36,587 bases of DNA, from the NCBI RefSeq assembly GCF_024295805.1, contig NZ_JANCLX010000056.1, positions 1 through 36,587 of the forward strand. Direction: 5' to 3'. The translations under genes were made by a program, and so were the position numbers. This document shows, one piece after another, positions 8,172 through 15,125 of this stretch. Origin of the DNA: Streptomyces cucumeris (GTDB lineage: Bacteria > Actinomycetota > Actinomycetes > Streptomycetales > Streptomycetaceae). Each line of letters starts with the position of its first letter. The stretch's first letter is position 1. A model generated the notes under the pieces. It was not told the DNA's origin, did no database searches, and worked only from the letters and a program-made list of their open reading frames with translations.

Positions 8172-9089
8172 TCAGCGGTGGGCCGTTACGGTCAGGGATC
8201 CCAGCGCGGCGTGGGCGGGTGGGCCCCAGGTGGGCTTGCCGCCTGGACGGCCGTGGACTCCTGCCTCTCCGATGAGGATGCCGCTGAGGGCGCGCAGCAC
8301 CGCCCAGCCGCGGGCGCGACGCAAGGTCGCGGCGTCCGGGGTCGGTTGGTAGGCCTCATAGAAGCGTTCGGCGGCGCCTTCCGGCAGCAGTATCCAAGGG
8401 GCGGCGAGGTCGCAGGCTGGATCCCCCGCGCAGAGGTCGCCGAAGTCGATCACGCCGCAGAAGGTACCGTCCGCGGTGAGAACGTTGGCCGGATGCAGGT
8501 CGCCATGGAGCCACAGTGCCGGGCCCGCCCAGTCGGGTGCGGCAACGGCGTCTTCCCAGACTGCGCGGACGGCGTCCGGATCGGGGATCAGCCCAAGTTC
8601 GGTGGCCGAGGCGAGCTGCTTGGCGAACCTCTCGGCATGGTCGGCCAGCGGCCCTCCGCGATCACGGCCGGCCGGTGCCCCCGTGGGAGCGGGGCGATGC
8701 ATCGCCGTCAGAAAGGCGGCCAAGGTGTCGGCCGCCTCCGCAGCGCGCGTGGCGGGGGCTCGGTCGGCGGGCTCGCCCGGCACCCAGGTGGTGACGATCC
8801 AGGGCCGTGGAAACCGCTCGGAGGGCTCACCGAGGCGCTGCGGGACAGGGACCGGCAGTGGAAGGTGCGGGGCGAGGCTCGGCAGCCAGGCATGCTCCTT
8901 GCGCAGCAGCGCGTCCGCGGACTGCGTTGCCCAGGGCAACCGGACGGCGAGGTCGTCGCCGAGCCGCCACAGCTGGTTGTCCCAACCACGCGCGCCGAGC
9001 CTTAACGGGCGATGGGCCAGGTCAGGGTGCTGATCGCGCAGCAGGTCCCGGACCAGTTCTGCGGCGATGTCGATCTCGGCATGGGTCAT
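8172..9089 (-). CDS. Aminoglycoside phosphotransferase family protein (cargo)
   Basis: A 305-residue APH-family kinase. The catalytic loop HGDLHPANVL and the metal-binding GVIDFGD are intact, and the N-lobe has LAVRLPW with the expected lysine position replaced by arginine. WIVTTWVPGEPAD fits the hinge region. The start chosen is the ATG at 9089 (MTHAEIDIAAELV); the frame is open further, but relatives begin here. No Shine-Dalgarno is visible, so translation may be leaderless. Members are often annotated as resistance enzymes without proof, and chromosomal Streptomyces homologues are common. It lies between the two end arrays of the Tn7-like element, on the opposite strand to the tnsA stump, so it is probably cargo. 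Confidence 0.8.
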   Translation of the reverse strand: MTHAEIDIAAELVRDLLRDQHPDLAHRPLRLGARGWDNQLWRLGDDLAVRLPWATQSADALLRKEHAWLPSLAPHLPLPVPVPQRLGEPSERFPRPWIVTTWVPGEPADRAPATRAAEAADTLAAFLTAMHRPAPTGAPAGRDRGGPLADHAERFAKQLASATELGLIPDPDAVRAVWEDAVAAPDWAGPALWLHGDLHPANVLTADGTFCGVIDFGDLCAGDPACDLAAPWILLPEGAAERFYEAYQPTPDAATLRRARGWAVLRALSGILIGEAGVHGRPGGKPTWGPPAHAALGSLTVTAHR

Positions 9090-9153
9090 GCGGAGCAACG
9101 GTAGTCGGACAGCGTTCCGCCGTTGTGACGCCCAGCACTCTGTGGCGCTCAAC

Positions 9154-9221
9154 TTTCGATGGCACACACTCACCGATCATCACCTTCGATGGCAATGACC
9201 AAGGTTCGGTGGCACAGGACA
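9154..9221 (-). repeat. Inner right-end-like repeat array
   Basis: Three copies of TTCGATGGCA or TTCGGTGGCA start at 9155, 9185 and 9205. On the minus strand they read TGTGCCATCGAA, close to the TGTCTCAACGAACC motif of the outer ends. Reading leftwards from 9221 the sequence opens TGTCCTGTGCC, like the outer terminus. It may be the right end of a second, related element. Confidence 0.5.
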
Positions 9222-9231
9222 ACCGGCCTTG

Positions 9232-9316
9232 TGTCTCAACGAACCGAGTCCACCCTGTCTCATCCAACCCAGTCCGCGAAGGTCAGCGACATGCGATGGA
9301 CTAACTCGTTGAGACA
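9232..9316. repeat. Outer right-end repeat array
   Basis: TGTCTCAACGAACCGAGTC (9232-9250) and TGTCTCATCCAACCCAGTC (9256-9274) run in the plus direction. TGTCTCAACGAGTTAGTCC lies inverted at 9316-9298 and abuts the right terminus. The plus-oriented pair faces the same way as the left-end copies, which a simple right end would not show. Confidence 0.55.
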
Positions 9317-9442
9317 GGACATTCACCTACCTCCGCGGCGATGGCGGCGACCGACTACGCCCTCACTGCGTCCACAGCTTCCACGTGCCTGGTGTCCGCC
9401 GGGTAGATGACACTCGCCGCCGCGAGCTCAAGGCGGGGTCCT

Positions 9443-9459
9443 GTATTACGACGTAATAC
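9443..9459. promoter_or_regulatory. parS-like site 2
   Basis: GTATTACGACGTAATAC, identical over all 17 bases to site 1. It lies upstream of parA. Confidence 0.8.
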
Positions 9460-9504
9460 GGCCTCCGCTCGGTCACCGCATGGGCGCGCCCTGGCACGGC
9501 TCAC

Positions 9505-9519
9505 CATTACGACGTAATG
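9505..9519. promoter_or_regulatory. parS-like site 3
   Basis: CATTACGACGTAATG, with the same 13-base core and 7-base arms. It is 61 bases from site 2 and about 100 bases before the parA start. Confidence 0.8.
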
Positions 9520-9562
9520 ATCCGCCGTGGTCTGTATGGCCTCGAAAGCAGCAACTTGTAGT

Positions 9563-9605
9563 TTACTAACGCGTCACGGCTTCAAATGATCTCGAACGTT
9601 AGTAA
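9563..9605. promoter_or_regulatory. Inverted repeat in the parA leader, candidate operator
   Basis: TTACTAACG (9563-9571) and CGTTAGTAA (9597-9605) are perfect inverted arms 25 bases apart, just ahead of the preferred parA start at 9616. The AT-rich block at 9553-9571 probably holds the promoter. It is a natural site for autoregulation of parAB, perhaps by the ribbon-helix-helix-like N-terminus of ParA. Confidence 0.5.
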
Positions 9606-9615
9606 GGTGTCCTCC

Positions 9616-10860
9616 ATGACATCGCCCTCCCTCGGCGACCGGGAAAAGGTCGTCTCCAAGCTCCCGGCTGGGCTGCAGCAGGACCTGAAGATCCGCACCG
9701 CGCAGCACGGCATCGACATCCAGCACGCGGTCGAGGCGGGCATCAAAGCCTGGCGTGCGCTGGGCTCGAACCTCTCCCCCATCGACACCGCAGGCGCCAA
9801 GTCCTTCTCCACATGGCTTCCCCCGGGCCAGTGGGAGGAGTTCCGCCAGGACTGCAACGCCCGCGGAGTGTCCATCGTCCAAGGGCTATCCCAGTCCGTC
9901 CTGGTGTGGCTGGAGAAGAACCCGGCCCCGGACGTTCAGCGGCCCGGTGTCGTCAAGCGCCGCATCATCTGCAACCAGAAGGGCGGAGTCGGCAAGACCG
10001 CCGTCACAGCCGGCCTGGGCGAAGCACTCGCGGAGGACTCCGACAAGCTCCACTCGGTCCGCATCTCCAAGCACTTCGCCGCTGCCCTCAACCAGGACGA
10101 GCACGAACAGCAGTCTCCGCTCGACTACGAAGACCTGCCCGGACTGGGCCAGCGAGTGCTCCTCGTCGATTTCGACCCCCAGAGCCACCTCACCAAGCAA
10201 CTCGGCCACGAGCCCCTGCCATTGGACGGCGACAGCCTCACCAAGCACATGGCAGGCGAGGCCAAGGGCGACATCAGCGACCTCATCGTGGAGGTCGAAG
10301 GCGACCGCTTCGGCGGCAGGCTCCACCTCCTGCCCGCGTGCACCGACGCCTTCCTCCTCGACGTCAAACTCTCCGGTGTCCGCGCCCGCGAAGCCGCCCT
10401 CGAGCGAGCCCTCCTCCCTCTCGAAGACCACTACGACGCGATCCTCGTGGACTGCCCGCCCAGCCTCGGCCTGAGCATGGACGCCGCCGCCTACTACGGA
10501 CGGCGACGTCCAGAAGAGGAGCCCGGCAACTCCGGTGTACTGATCGTCGTCCAGGCCGAAGACAGCTCCGCCGACGCCTACGGCCTCCTCACCGCCCAGA
10601 TCGACGACCTGCGCAACGACATGAGCCTGGACCTCGAGTACCTCGGCATCGTCGTCAACCACTACGACGCCCGCCGCGGCTTCATCGCCACCTCCTCCCT
10701 CGAAGCCTGGATGGACATAAAGGATCCGCGCGTTGTCGGCGTCATCGGTGACCTGAAGGAACAGAAAGAAGCAGTGCGGCTCAAGCAGCCCCTGCTCGCC
10801 TACGCACCGAAGTGCGACCAGGCCGTGGCCCTGCGCGCGCTCGCACGGGAGATCGCATGA
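9616..10860 (+). CDS. parA: ParA partition ATPase with N-terminal DNA-binding-like repeats
   Basis: A 414-residue Walker-type partition ATPase. The deviant Walker A KGGVGKT is at about 122-128, the A' motif LLVDFDPQSHLT follows, and Walker B is ILVDCPPSLGLS. Before the ATPase come two similar segments (about 11-46 and 63-100, SKLPAGLQQDLKIRTAQHG and STWLPPGQWEEFRQDCNARG), each a strand plus two helices like ribbon-helix-helix units. A 50-residue insert separates Walker A from A'. An ATG at 9586 is in frame but has no ribosome site and would put the inverted repeat inside the gene; ATG at 9616 has AAGG upstream. It is coupled to parB by an ATGA overlap. It should move plasmid copies apart with ParB and the palindromic sites. 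Confidence 0.9.
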   Translation: MTSPSLGDREKVVSKLPAGLQQDLKIRTAQHGIDIQHAVEAGIKAWRALGSNLSPIDTAGAKSFSTWLPPGQWEEFRQDCNARGVSIVQGLSQSVLVWLEKNPAPDVQRPGVVKRRIICNQKGGVGKTAVTAGLGEALAEDSDKLHSVRISKHFAAALNQDEHEQQSPLDYEDLPGLGQRVLLVDFDPQSHLTKQLGHEPLPLDGDSLTKHMAGEAKGDISDLIVEVEGDRFGGRLHLLPACTDAFLLDVKLSGVRAREAALERALLPLEDHYDAILVDCPPSLGLSMDAAAYYGRRRPEEEPGNSGVLIVVQAEDSSADAYGLLTAQIDDLRNDMSLDLEYLGIVVNHYDARRGFIATSSLEAWMDIKDPRVVGVIGDLKEQKEAVRLKQPLLAYAPKCDQAVALRALAREIA

Positions 10861-11975
10861 GCAGCAAAGCATCGGCACTCGGCACCGGCAGCTCCTTCCA
10901 AGCCGCCCGAACCATCAGCCCGCGACGCGCCGCCATCAACGCCGCCACCAACGCCCCGACCGAAGGCGCTCCCCCGCCCATCAAACTCCCCGTCTCACAG
11001 ATCAGCCTCAACCCGGCCAACCCCAGGTCGGAACTTGGTGACTTGACCGATCTGGTCGGCAGCCTTCGTGACCACGGCCAGAAGATGGCCATCAGCATCA
11101 TGTCCCGCTTCGCCTACCTCGAGGCCAACCCCGACCGGGAAGCCGAGCTGGAAGAGGACACCAAGTACGTCGTCATCGACGGAAGTTCTCGACTGGCGGC
11201 CGCCCGAGAAGCAGGCCTGACCGAGATCAAGGTGATGCTGGACGAGGACCTCGGCAGCAACCCGGACGAGCTCCTGGAGTCAGCGCTCGTCGCGAACATC
11301 CACCGCCAGGACCTGGACCATCTCGACGAAGCCAAGGCTCTCCAGCAGCTGCTCACCGTCCACGGCACGCAGGAGGCTCTGGCGGCTCGGCTCCACCGTT
11401 CCCAGGGCTGGGTCTCTCAGCGGCTTGCTCTGCTCAGCCTCACACCGGAGCTGCAGGAGAAGCTCGTGGCGGGGGAGGAGCCTGCCGATCTGCTGCGTCA
11501 GGTTGGTCGGAAGAAGCCGGAGGAGCAGGACCGGCATCTGCAACGGCTGAAGGACAAGCGGGCACAGGAGAAGGCGGACAAGCAAGCTGGGGCGAAGAAC
11601 CGGAAGAGCAGCCGCGGCGGAGCAAACGGCACGGGTCGGGGCGACGCTGGGAAGTCGGCAACCGACGAGGATCATTACGACGTAATGAACGGGGCTGCTG
11701 GGAACAGCAGCCCCCAGACCTCCAAGCTGACAGAGGCTGAGTCTCCGAGGTCGACCAGCGCCGCAGCCTCCTCCCAAGCGGGCATCCCCTGGGAGGACGG
11801 CTCAGCCAGCATGGACATCATCTTCCAGAACCTGAGCCAGCCCGAACGACACAGGATGATCAGCCGCCTTCTCGAACTGCTCGAGACCCCAGAGGCCTTC
11901 GTAGCCGACCTGCTCGCAGCCAGCAGCCAGGAATACCGCCACCAGGTTACCGACCTGCTGCTCAAGGACTCATGA
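10857..11975 (+). CDS. parB: ParB-like centromere-binding protein
   Basis: A 372-residue protein starting at ATG 10857, overlapping the parA stop. The N-terminal ParB domain shows NPANPRSELGDLTDLVGSLRDHGQ (about 52-75), DGSSRLAAA (108-116) where canonical ParB has GERR-R-A, and NIHRQDLDHLDEAKAL (147-162). The helix-turn-helix is about 168-190 (GTQEALAARLHRSQGWVSQRL). A low-complexity lysine- and serine-rich linker (215-315) leads to a helical C-terminal end that probably dimerises. Loss of the arginine pair in the nucleotide-binding motif could alter CTP use. One parS-like site lies inside the linker-coding part. It should bind the sites, spread or bridge, and stimulate ParA. Confidence 0.85.
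   Translation: MSSKASALGTGSSFQAARTISPRRAAINAATNAPTEGAPPPIKLPVSQISLNPANPRSELGDLTDLVGSLRDHGQKMAISIMSRFAYLEANPDREAELEEDTKYVVIDGSSRLAAAREAGLTEIKVMLDEDLGSNPDELLESALVANIHRQDLDHLDEAKALQQLLTVHGTQEALAARLHRSQGWVSQRLALLSLTPELQEKLVAGEEPADLLRQVGRKKPEEQDRHLQRLKDKRAQEKADKQAGAKNRKSSRGGANGTGRGDAGKSATDEDHYDVMNGAAGNSSPQTSKLTEAESPRSTSAAASSQAGIPWEDGSASMDIIFQNLSQPERHRMISRLLELLETPEAFVADLLAASSQEYRHQVTDLLLKDS
11672..11688. promoter_or_regulatory. parS-like site 4, inside parB
   Basis: TCATTACGACGTAATGA, the shared core with 8-base arms. It is read as HYDVM codons in the ParB linker, where sequence constraint on the protein should be weak. Confidence 0.75.
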
Positions 11976-11986
11976 GGCGCTCGCTT

Positions 11987-12028
11987 GCTTGGGCCCCGCT
12001 TCGTCGACTGGCGCAGCGGGGCCCAAGC
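11987..12028 (+). terminator. parAB terminator
   Basis: GCTTGGGCCCCGCT pairs perfectly with AGCGGGGCCCAAGC over 14 bp, with a 14-base loop, starting 11 bases after the parB stop. There is no U-tract, as is common in Streptomyces. Confidence 0.8.
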
Positions 12029-12081
12029 CGTTGCTCCACGCTGATGCGCTCACACTAAGGGGGCCACCGGCCCCGGCGATG

Positions 12082-12104
12082 GCGCTATTACGACGTAATA
12101 GCGC
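12082..12104. promoter_or_regulatory. parS-like site 5 (longest arms)
   Basis: The core ATTACGACGTAAT (12087-12099) is extended by CGC-rich arms to a perfect 11-base inverted repeat around the same central A. It lies between the parB terminator and the CoiA-like gene. Confidence 0.8.
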
Positions 12105-12230
12105 GACCAAGCTCGCTGGTGGGACGTGGCTGATCCCCGCCCTAGACGACAGCAGCTCTCTGCCCCCTTGTCGGTGCTCGGCCCTACCGTGTCGGTTGGC
12201 ATCACTTTGGGGGCAGAAGGGCGGTAGTAC

Positions 12231-13673
12231 GTGGCTAACAGCGTCTGGCACACGAAGTTCCGTATTCACCTGGACCTGACCCGGAATGACCTTGGACATC
12301 CGGAGTATCCGGACCTGTGGGACACGATCTATCGAATGGACCGGATGTACGCCGCTCGCGGAGTGCCGGTGTCACAGCGGGATCTGCAGTGCGGGGGAGT
12401 GTGCCAGGAAGCCGGAGTGACAGCCTGGATGCACCTGCGATTACGGGCGAACGGGCGTCGCGAAGCAGTCCACGAAAGGGCCGAGGACGAAGAGCGTCAC
12501 GTCCTGCCCATGAGCGACGAGCACAAGGCCTACCAAGAGCGAATCCTGCGCGCCGCGGAGGACGGGGGCTTCCGCGGCGACAGCGAAGTCCGCACACGCG
12601 TGGGCCGCAGCTGGATCCAGACCGACACCCTCATTGAAGGAGCCGATGGGCGCCGCATCGGATGGGAGGTTCAGCTCTCCTCCGCCAGCGTAGAGGGCCC
12701 GCGCAGCGTACGAGCCCGTGCAGCGAAAGCCGAGAAAAACGGCATCACGCCCGCCTGGCACACCGACCGAGCTGATTACGCCCAACGCCAGGACACTCAG
12801 TGGACCCGCAGCAACAACCTCCCCGCTCATGTCATCGCCAAGACCGGCGACCTGCGTGTGATCTGGGGGTTCCGCGCGATGGACTTCTGGCGCTGCGACC
12901 TCCGCGCCGTCTATCCGTGCCCAGATGGCAACGGCGTACGGCGTTGCGGCAAGCACCACGCCACGCCGAAGCCACGCGACATCCTCTTCGACGACCTGGT
13001 GCGCGAGACTGCGGCAGGCGCAGTCGTGCCGATTCAGTTCCGCATCGGGACCAAGCCGCAGCGGTTCTGGGTAACCAGCGAAGACCGCGGTCGACTCGAT
13101 GAACTACGCGCCGACGACTCACAGATGCCTGCTTTCCAGCAGGCCGAACCATTAGCCAGGGCAAGTTGGAACAGGCCGACATGCCGACTGTCGCCACGCG
13201 AGACCGCGGACGCACTCCCGACTTCGGTGCCCACCTCGGCCGACAGGACAGCTCAGGCCTTCGTACCAACTCAACCGTCGGCGCCGGCCAGAGAGGCGCA
13301 CTCGATGTCAGAGGCAGCTTGTGCCCAGCCCGTCGAATCGCGGAGTGTGCCGTACCCAGAAGCCATAGGCCTGCCCGCCGAGCTGGTTGCTTTGCAGCGA
13401 GCCGCCGACTCTCAATGGGACAGGCTCGGCCAGCTGAATGACAACGAGGAGCGGAAGTACCAGCGCTTGAGGTGGTACGAAGCCGCAGCGGTGGTCCAGG
13501 AAGCGGTGACCAAGTACGCACGCGCCAATCACCTCAACCGGTGTGACCTCGAAAAGCGTCTACGGCACGTCGTTCGCTCCGCAACCACGCGACCGCAGGC
13601 AGAGCAGCCGTCGGCCAGCACGGACGGTGCCGGGCTGCTGGGTGCATGCGGCACAGGCTCGACCCCCGGCTAG
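12231..13673 (+). CDS. CoiA-like nuclease-domain protein
   Basis: A 480-residue protein, GTG start with GAAGG 11-12 bases upstream. The central part has the CoiA pattern: HKAYQERIL helix (about 95-103), GDSEVRTRVG (115-124), TDTLIEGADGRRIGWEVQLSS (131-151) with D and E-x-Q of a PD-(D/E)xK-like nuclease, then a long arginine-rich helix and GITPAWHT. After that GDLRVIWGFRAMDF and a cysteine- and histidine-bearing segment (YPCPDGNGVRRCGKHH, about 227-242) may form a metal site. The last 200 residues are less ordered. CoiA proteins process DNA in natural transformation in Firmicutes; plasmid-borne actinobacterial versions have no proven role. It follows parAB and a parS-like site, so a role in plasmid transfer or maintenance is possible. 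Confidence 0.6.
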   Translation: MANSVWHTKFRIHLDLTRNDLGHPEYPDLWDTIYRMDRMYAARGVPVSQRDLQCGGVCQEAGVTAWMHLRLRANGRREAVHERAEDEERHVLPMSDEHKAYQERILRAAEDGGFRGDSEVRTRVGRSWIQTDTLIEGADGRRIGWEVQLSSASVEGPRSVRARAAKAEKNGITPAWHTDRADYAQRQDTQWTRSNNLPAHVIAKTGDLRVIWGFRAMDFWRCDLRAVYPCPDGNGVRRCGKHHATPKPRDILFDDLVRETAAGAVVPIQFRIGTKPQRFWVTSEDRGRLDELRADDSQMPAFQQAEPLARASWNRPTCRLSPRETADALPTSVPTSADRTAQAFVPTQPSAPAREAHSMSEAACAQPVESRSVPYPEAIGLPAELVALQRAADSQWDRLGQLNDNEERKYQRLRWYEAAAVVQEAVTKYARANHLNRCDLEKRLRHVVRSATTRPQAEQPSASTDGAGLLGACGTGSTPG

Positions 13674-13771
13674 GGGAGCCCGCACAGTGCTCGAAGTGGG
13701 TGTGATCCGTGTCGCGAGCGCGTACGGCCAGGGCCGAAAGATGTGGGCGTCTGCGAAGTTCCCCGTCGCCG

Positions 13772-14119
13772 CTACGCGGCTGGCGAGTCGACAGTGGGTG
13801 TGTCGTGGGCGTGCTTGAGATTCATCCGCGCGGTGACACGGTCCGGGCCTTCCAAGGTGGTCCAGAATTCGTGTGTTGCCACGATGGTGGTCAGCTCCAG
13901 CCGCCGGTCCTGGAGCCGTCGCAATTCCTCCCGGTCCTCCTGCGACCAGCCCTTGGTCGCGGGGCGCTGCCGTGGGCGCCACGTGTCGCCGTCGTTGAAG
14001 CCGTCGTGGGGTTCGACGGACCAGGGGAGACGTTCGTACAGCGTCGCCAGCGCGGCGGTGACCTGGTGCAGTTCCTCTTGGGCGGCGAGGAGGTCCGCGG
14101 GGAAGTCGGTTCTGGCCAT
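13772..14119 (-). CDS. Conserved hypothetical small protein
   Basis: A 115-residue, largely helical protein starting MARTDFPADLLAAQEELHQV. It has a tryptophan- and proline-rich middle (LPWSVEPHDGF, WRPRQRPATKGW) and a charged helix (SQEDREELRRLQDRRLEL). I recognise this as a recurring hypothetical protein of Streptomyces plasmids and integrated elements, but no function is known. No Shine-Dalgarno precedes the ATG at 14119. A TATCAT hexamer on the minus strand lies 9 bases upstream, consistent with a leaderless mRNA. It converges with the CoiA-like gene; the 98 bases between them hold no clear terminator. Confidence 0.7.
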   Translation of the reverse strand: MARTDFPADLLAAQEELHQVTAALATLYERLPWSVEPHDGFNDGDTWRPRQRPATKGWSQEDREELRRLQDRRLELTTIVATHEFWTTLEGPDRVTARMNLKHAHDTPTVDSPAA

Positions 14120-14300
14120 GACCAGAATGATATGTCTGTTCGAATTCAGTGGTGGGGGATCGAAGGGGGAGTGTCGCGACCGCGCTGCCAGGGCGGTGGT
14201 CGCGCTCCCGCTGTCTTACCGGTCCGGGTGGTGGGGTCGATGTACCGGTTCCCGTGGGTGGTTGAAGGCATAAGAGCGTGATTTCACCCGCGCGAGTGCC

Positions 14301-14334
14301 CCAGGGGGCGCGTGGGTGCGCGAGCGCCCCCTGG
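14301..14334. terminator. GC-rich hairpin
   Basis: CCAGGGGGCGC pairs perfectly with GCGCCCCCTGG (11 bp, 12-base loop). It lies between two divergently transcribed genes, so it either ends a lost transcript or acts as a roadblock or regulatory fold. The stretch from 14120 to 14591 otherwise holds short palindromes (GGTGC-GAT-GCACC at 14448-14460, GTGCT-CA-AGCAC at 14524-14535), which may be operators for the sigma-factor gene. Confidence 0.5.
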
Positions 14335-14591
14335 CCTGAGCTGTGAGGTGCACCACTGCGTGACGCCTCTCGTTCAGTCTCGCCCACCATGCGAAATTGC
14401 AAACTCTCAGCTCATGGACCGTTACTGAGTGGTATGCATGATCACGTGGTGCGATGCACCGATGGCTCGTGGTGATCTCTTTGGGGAGCACATGCGTTTT
14501 TCCGGGTCAAGACCACTTAAGTAGTGCTCAAGCACCCGAGGCCCCCACCCGGGCGCCTTCCCTGCCCATGTCTTCAAAGAAGAGGACCCTC

Positions 14592-15125
14592 GTGAACGAC
14601 TCGTATGAGGAGGGGAGCCCTTCCGTAAGGGTCCCTCTCTCGCTCCCCCTGGAGTTCGAGAGGCACTACATCTGCAACCAGGAGGCGTATCACCAGTACG
14701 CCCTGGCCCACTTGAAGACCCCTCAGGCTGCCGAAGAAGCCGTCCACCGCGCGTTCCTGGAGACCCTCAGGCTCTGGGACCGGATCGAGGGAAAGAACCA
14801 TCAGCAGCAGACCTGGGCCATCGTGCGAAGGGTCGTCATATCCCAAGCTCTGATGGGCGCCCAGGCCCGGCTCATCAACAGCGACAACCGAGTCCACCAG
14901 GCGCTCGCCAAGCTGCCCCCGAAACAGTTCGACGCCATCGTCCTTCGGTACTGGATGAAGAAGGACACCAAGGACATCGCCTGGTACATGGGCATCGTCC
15001 CCAGCACCGTCGACCACCACTGCCGCAAGGGACGCGAGCGGCTGATCCAGGCACTGAGCCGACACGTTCAGAAGAAGACCGAAAAGCCGAACCGGAAGAA
15101 CCGCAACAAGAGGAGGGGCTCATGA
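14592..15125 (+). CDS. ECF-type sigma factor
   Basis: A 177-residue RNA polymerase sigma factor of the small two-domain type. The region-2-like helix set runs from FERHYICNQEAYHQYALAHL through AAEEAVHRAFLETLRLW. Region 4 is LPPKQFDAIVLRYWMKKDT, then DIAWYMGIVPSTVDHHCRKGRERL with a clear helix-turn-helix. The C-terminal tail is strongly basic. GTG at 14592 has AGAGGA 5-6 bases upstream and is preferred to ATG at 14568, which has no ribosome site. The stop overlaps the next gene (ATGA), so a coupled partner follows instead of a recognisable zinc anti-sigma factor. It probably directs a small plasmid regulon. Confidence 0.75.
   Translation: MNDSYEEGSPSVRVPLSLPLEFERHYICNQEAYHQYALAHLKTPQAAEEAVHRAFLETLRLWDRIEGKNHQQQTWAIVRRVVISQALMGAQARLINSDNRVHQALAKLPPKQFDAIVLRYWMKKDTKDIAWYMGIVPSTVDHHCRKGRERLIQALSRHVQKKTEKPNRKNRNKRRGS

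Larger units (their letters stand above)
7859..9321. mobile_element. Degenerate Tn7-like element carrying a phosphotransferase gene
   Basis: The left terminus TGTCCCGTCTC (7859) and the inverted right terminus TGTCCTGTCTC (read from 9321) match at 10 of 11 bases and give the TGT...ACA ends expected of TnsB-type transposases. Flanks are CTCAC and TTCAC, so a 5-bp target duplication with one change is plausible. Inside are subterminal repeat arrays at both ends, an N-terminal stump of a TnsA-like endonuclease and an intact phosphotransferase gene on the opposite strand. No TnsB or TnsC is present, so it cannot move by itself. Extra inner end-like repeats at 9154-9274 suggest nesting or rearrangement. 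Confidence 0.5.

Noticed and set aside
7864..9316. TGTCTCAACGAACCGAGTC repeats as replication iterons
   Set aside because: They are limited to the two ends of a segment with TGT...ACA termini and a tnsA stump, and no Rep gene lies inside, so transposon-end sites explain them better.
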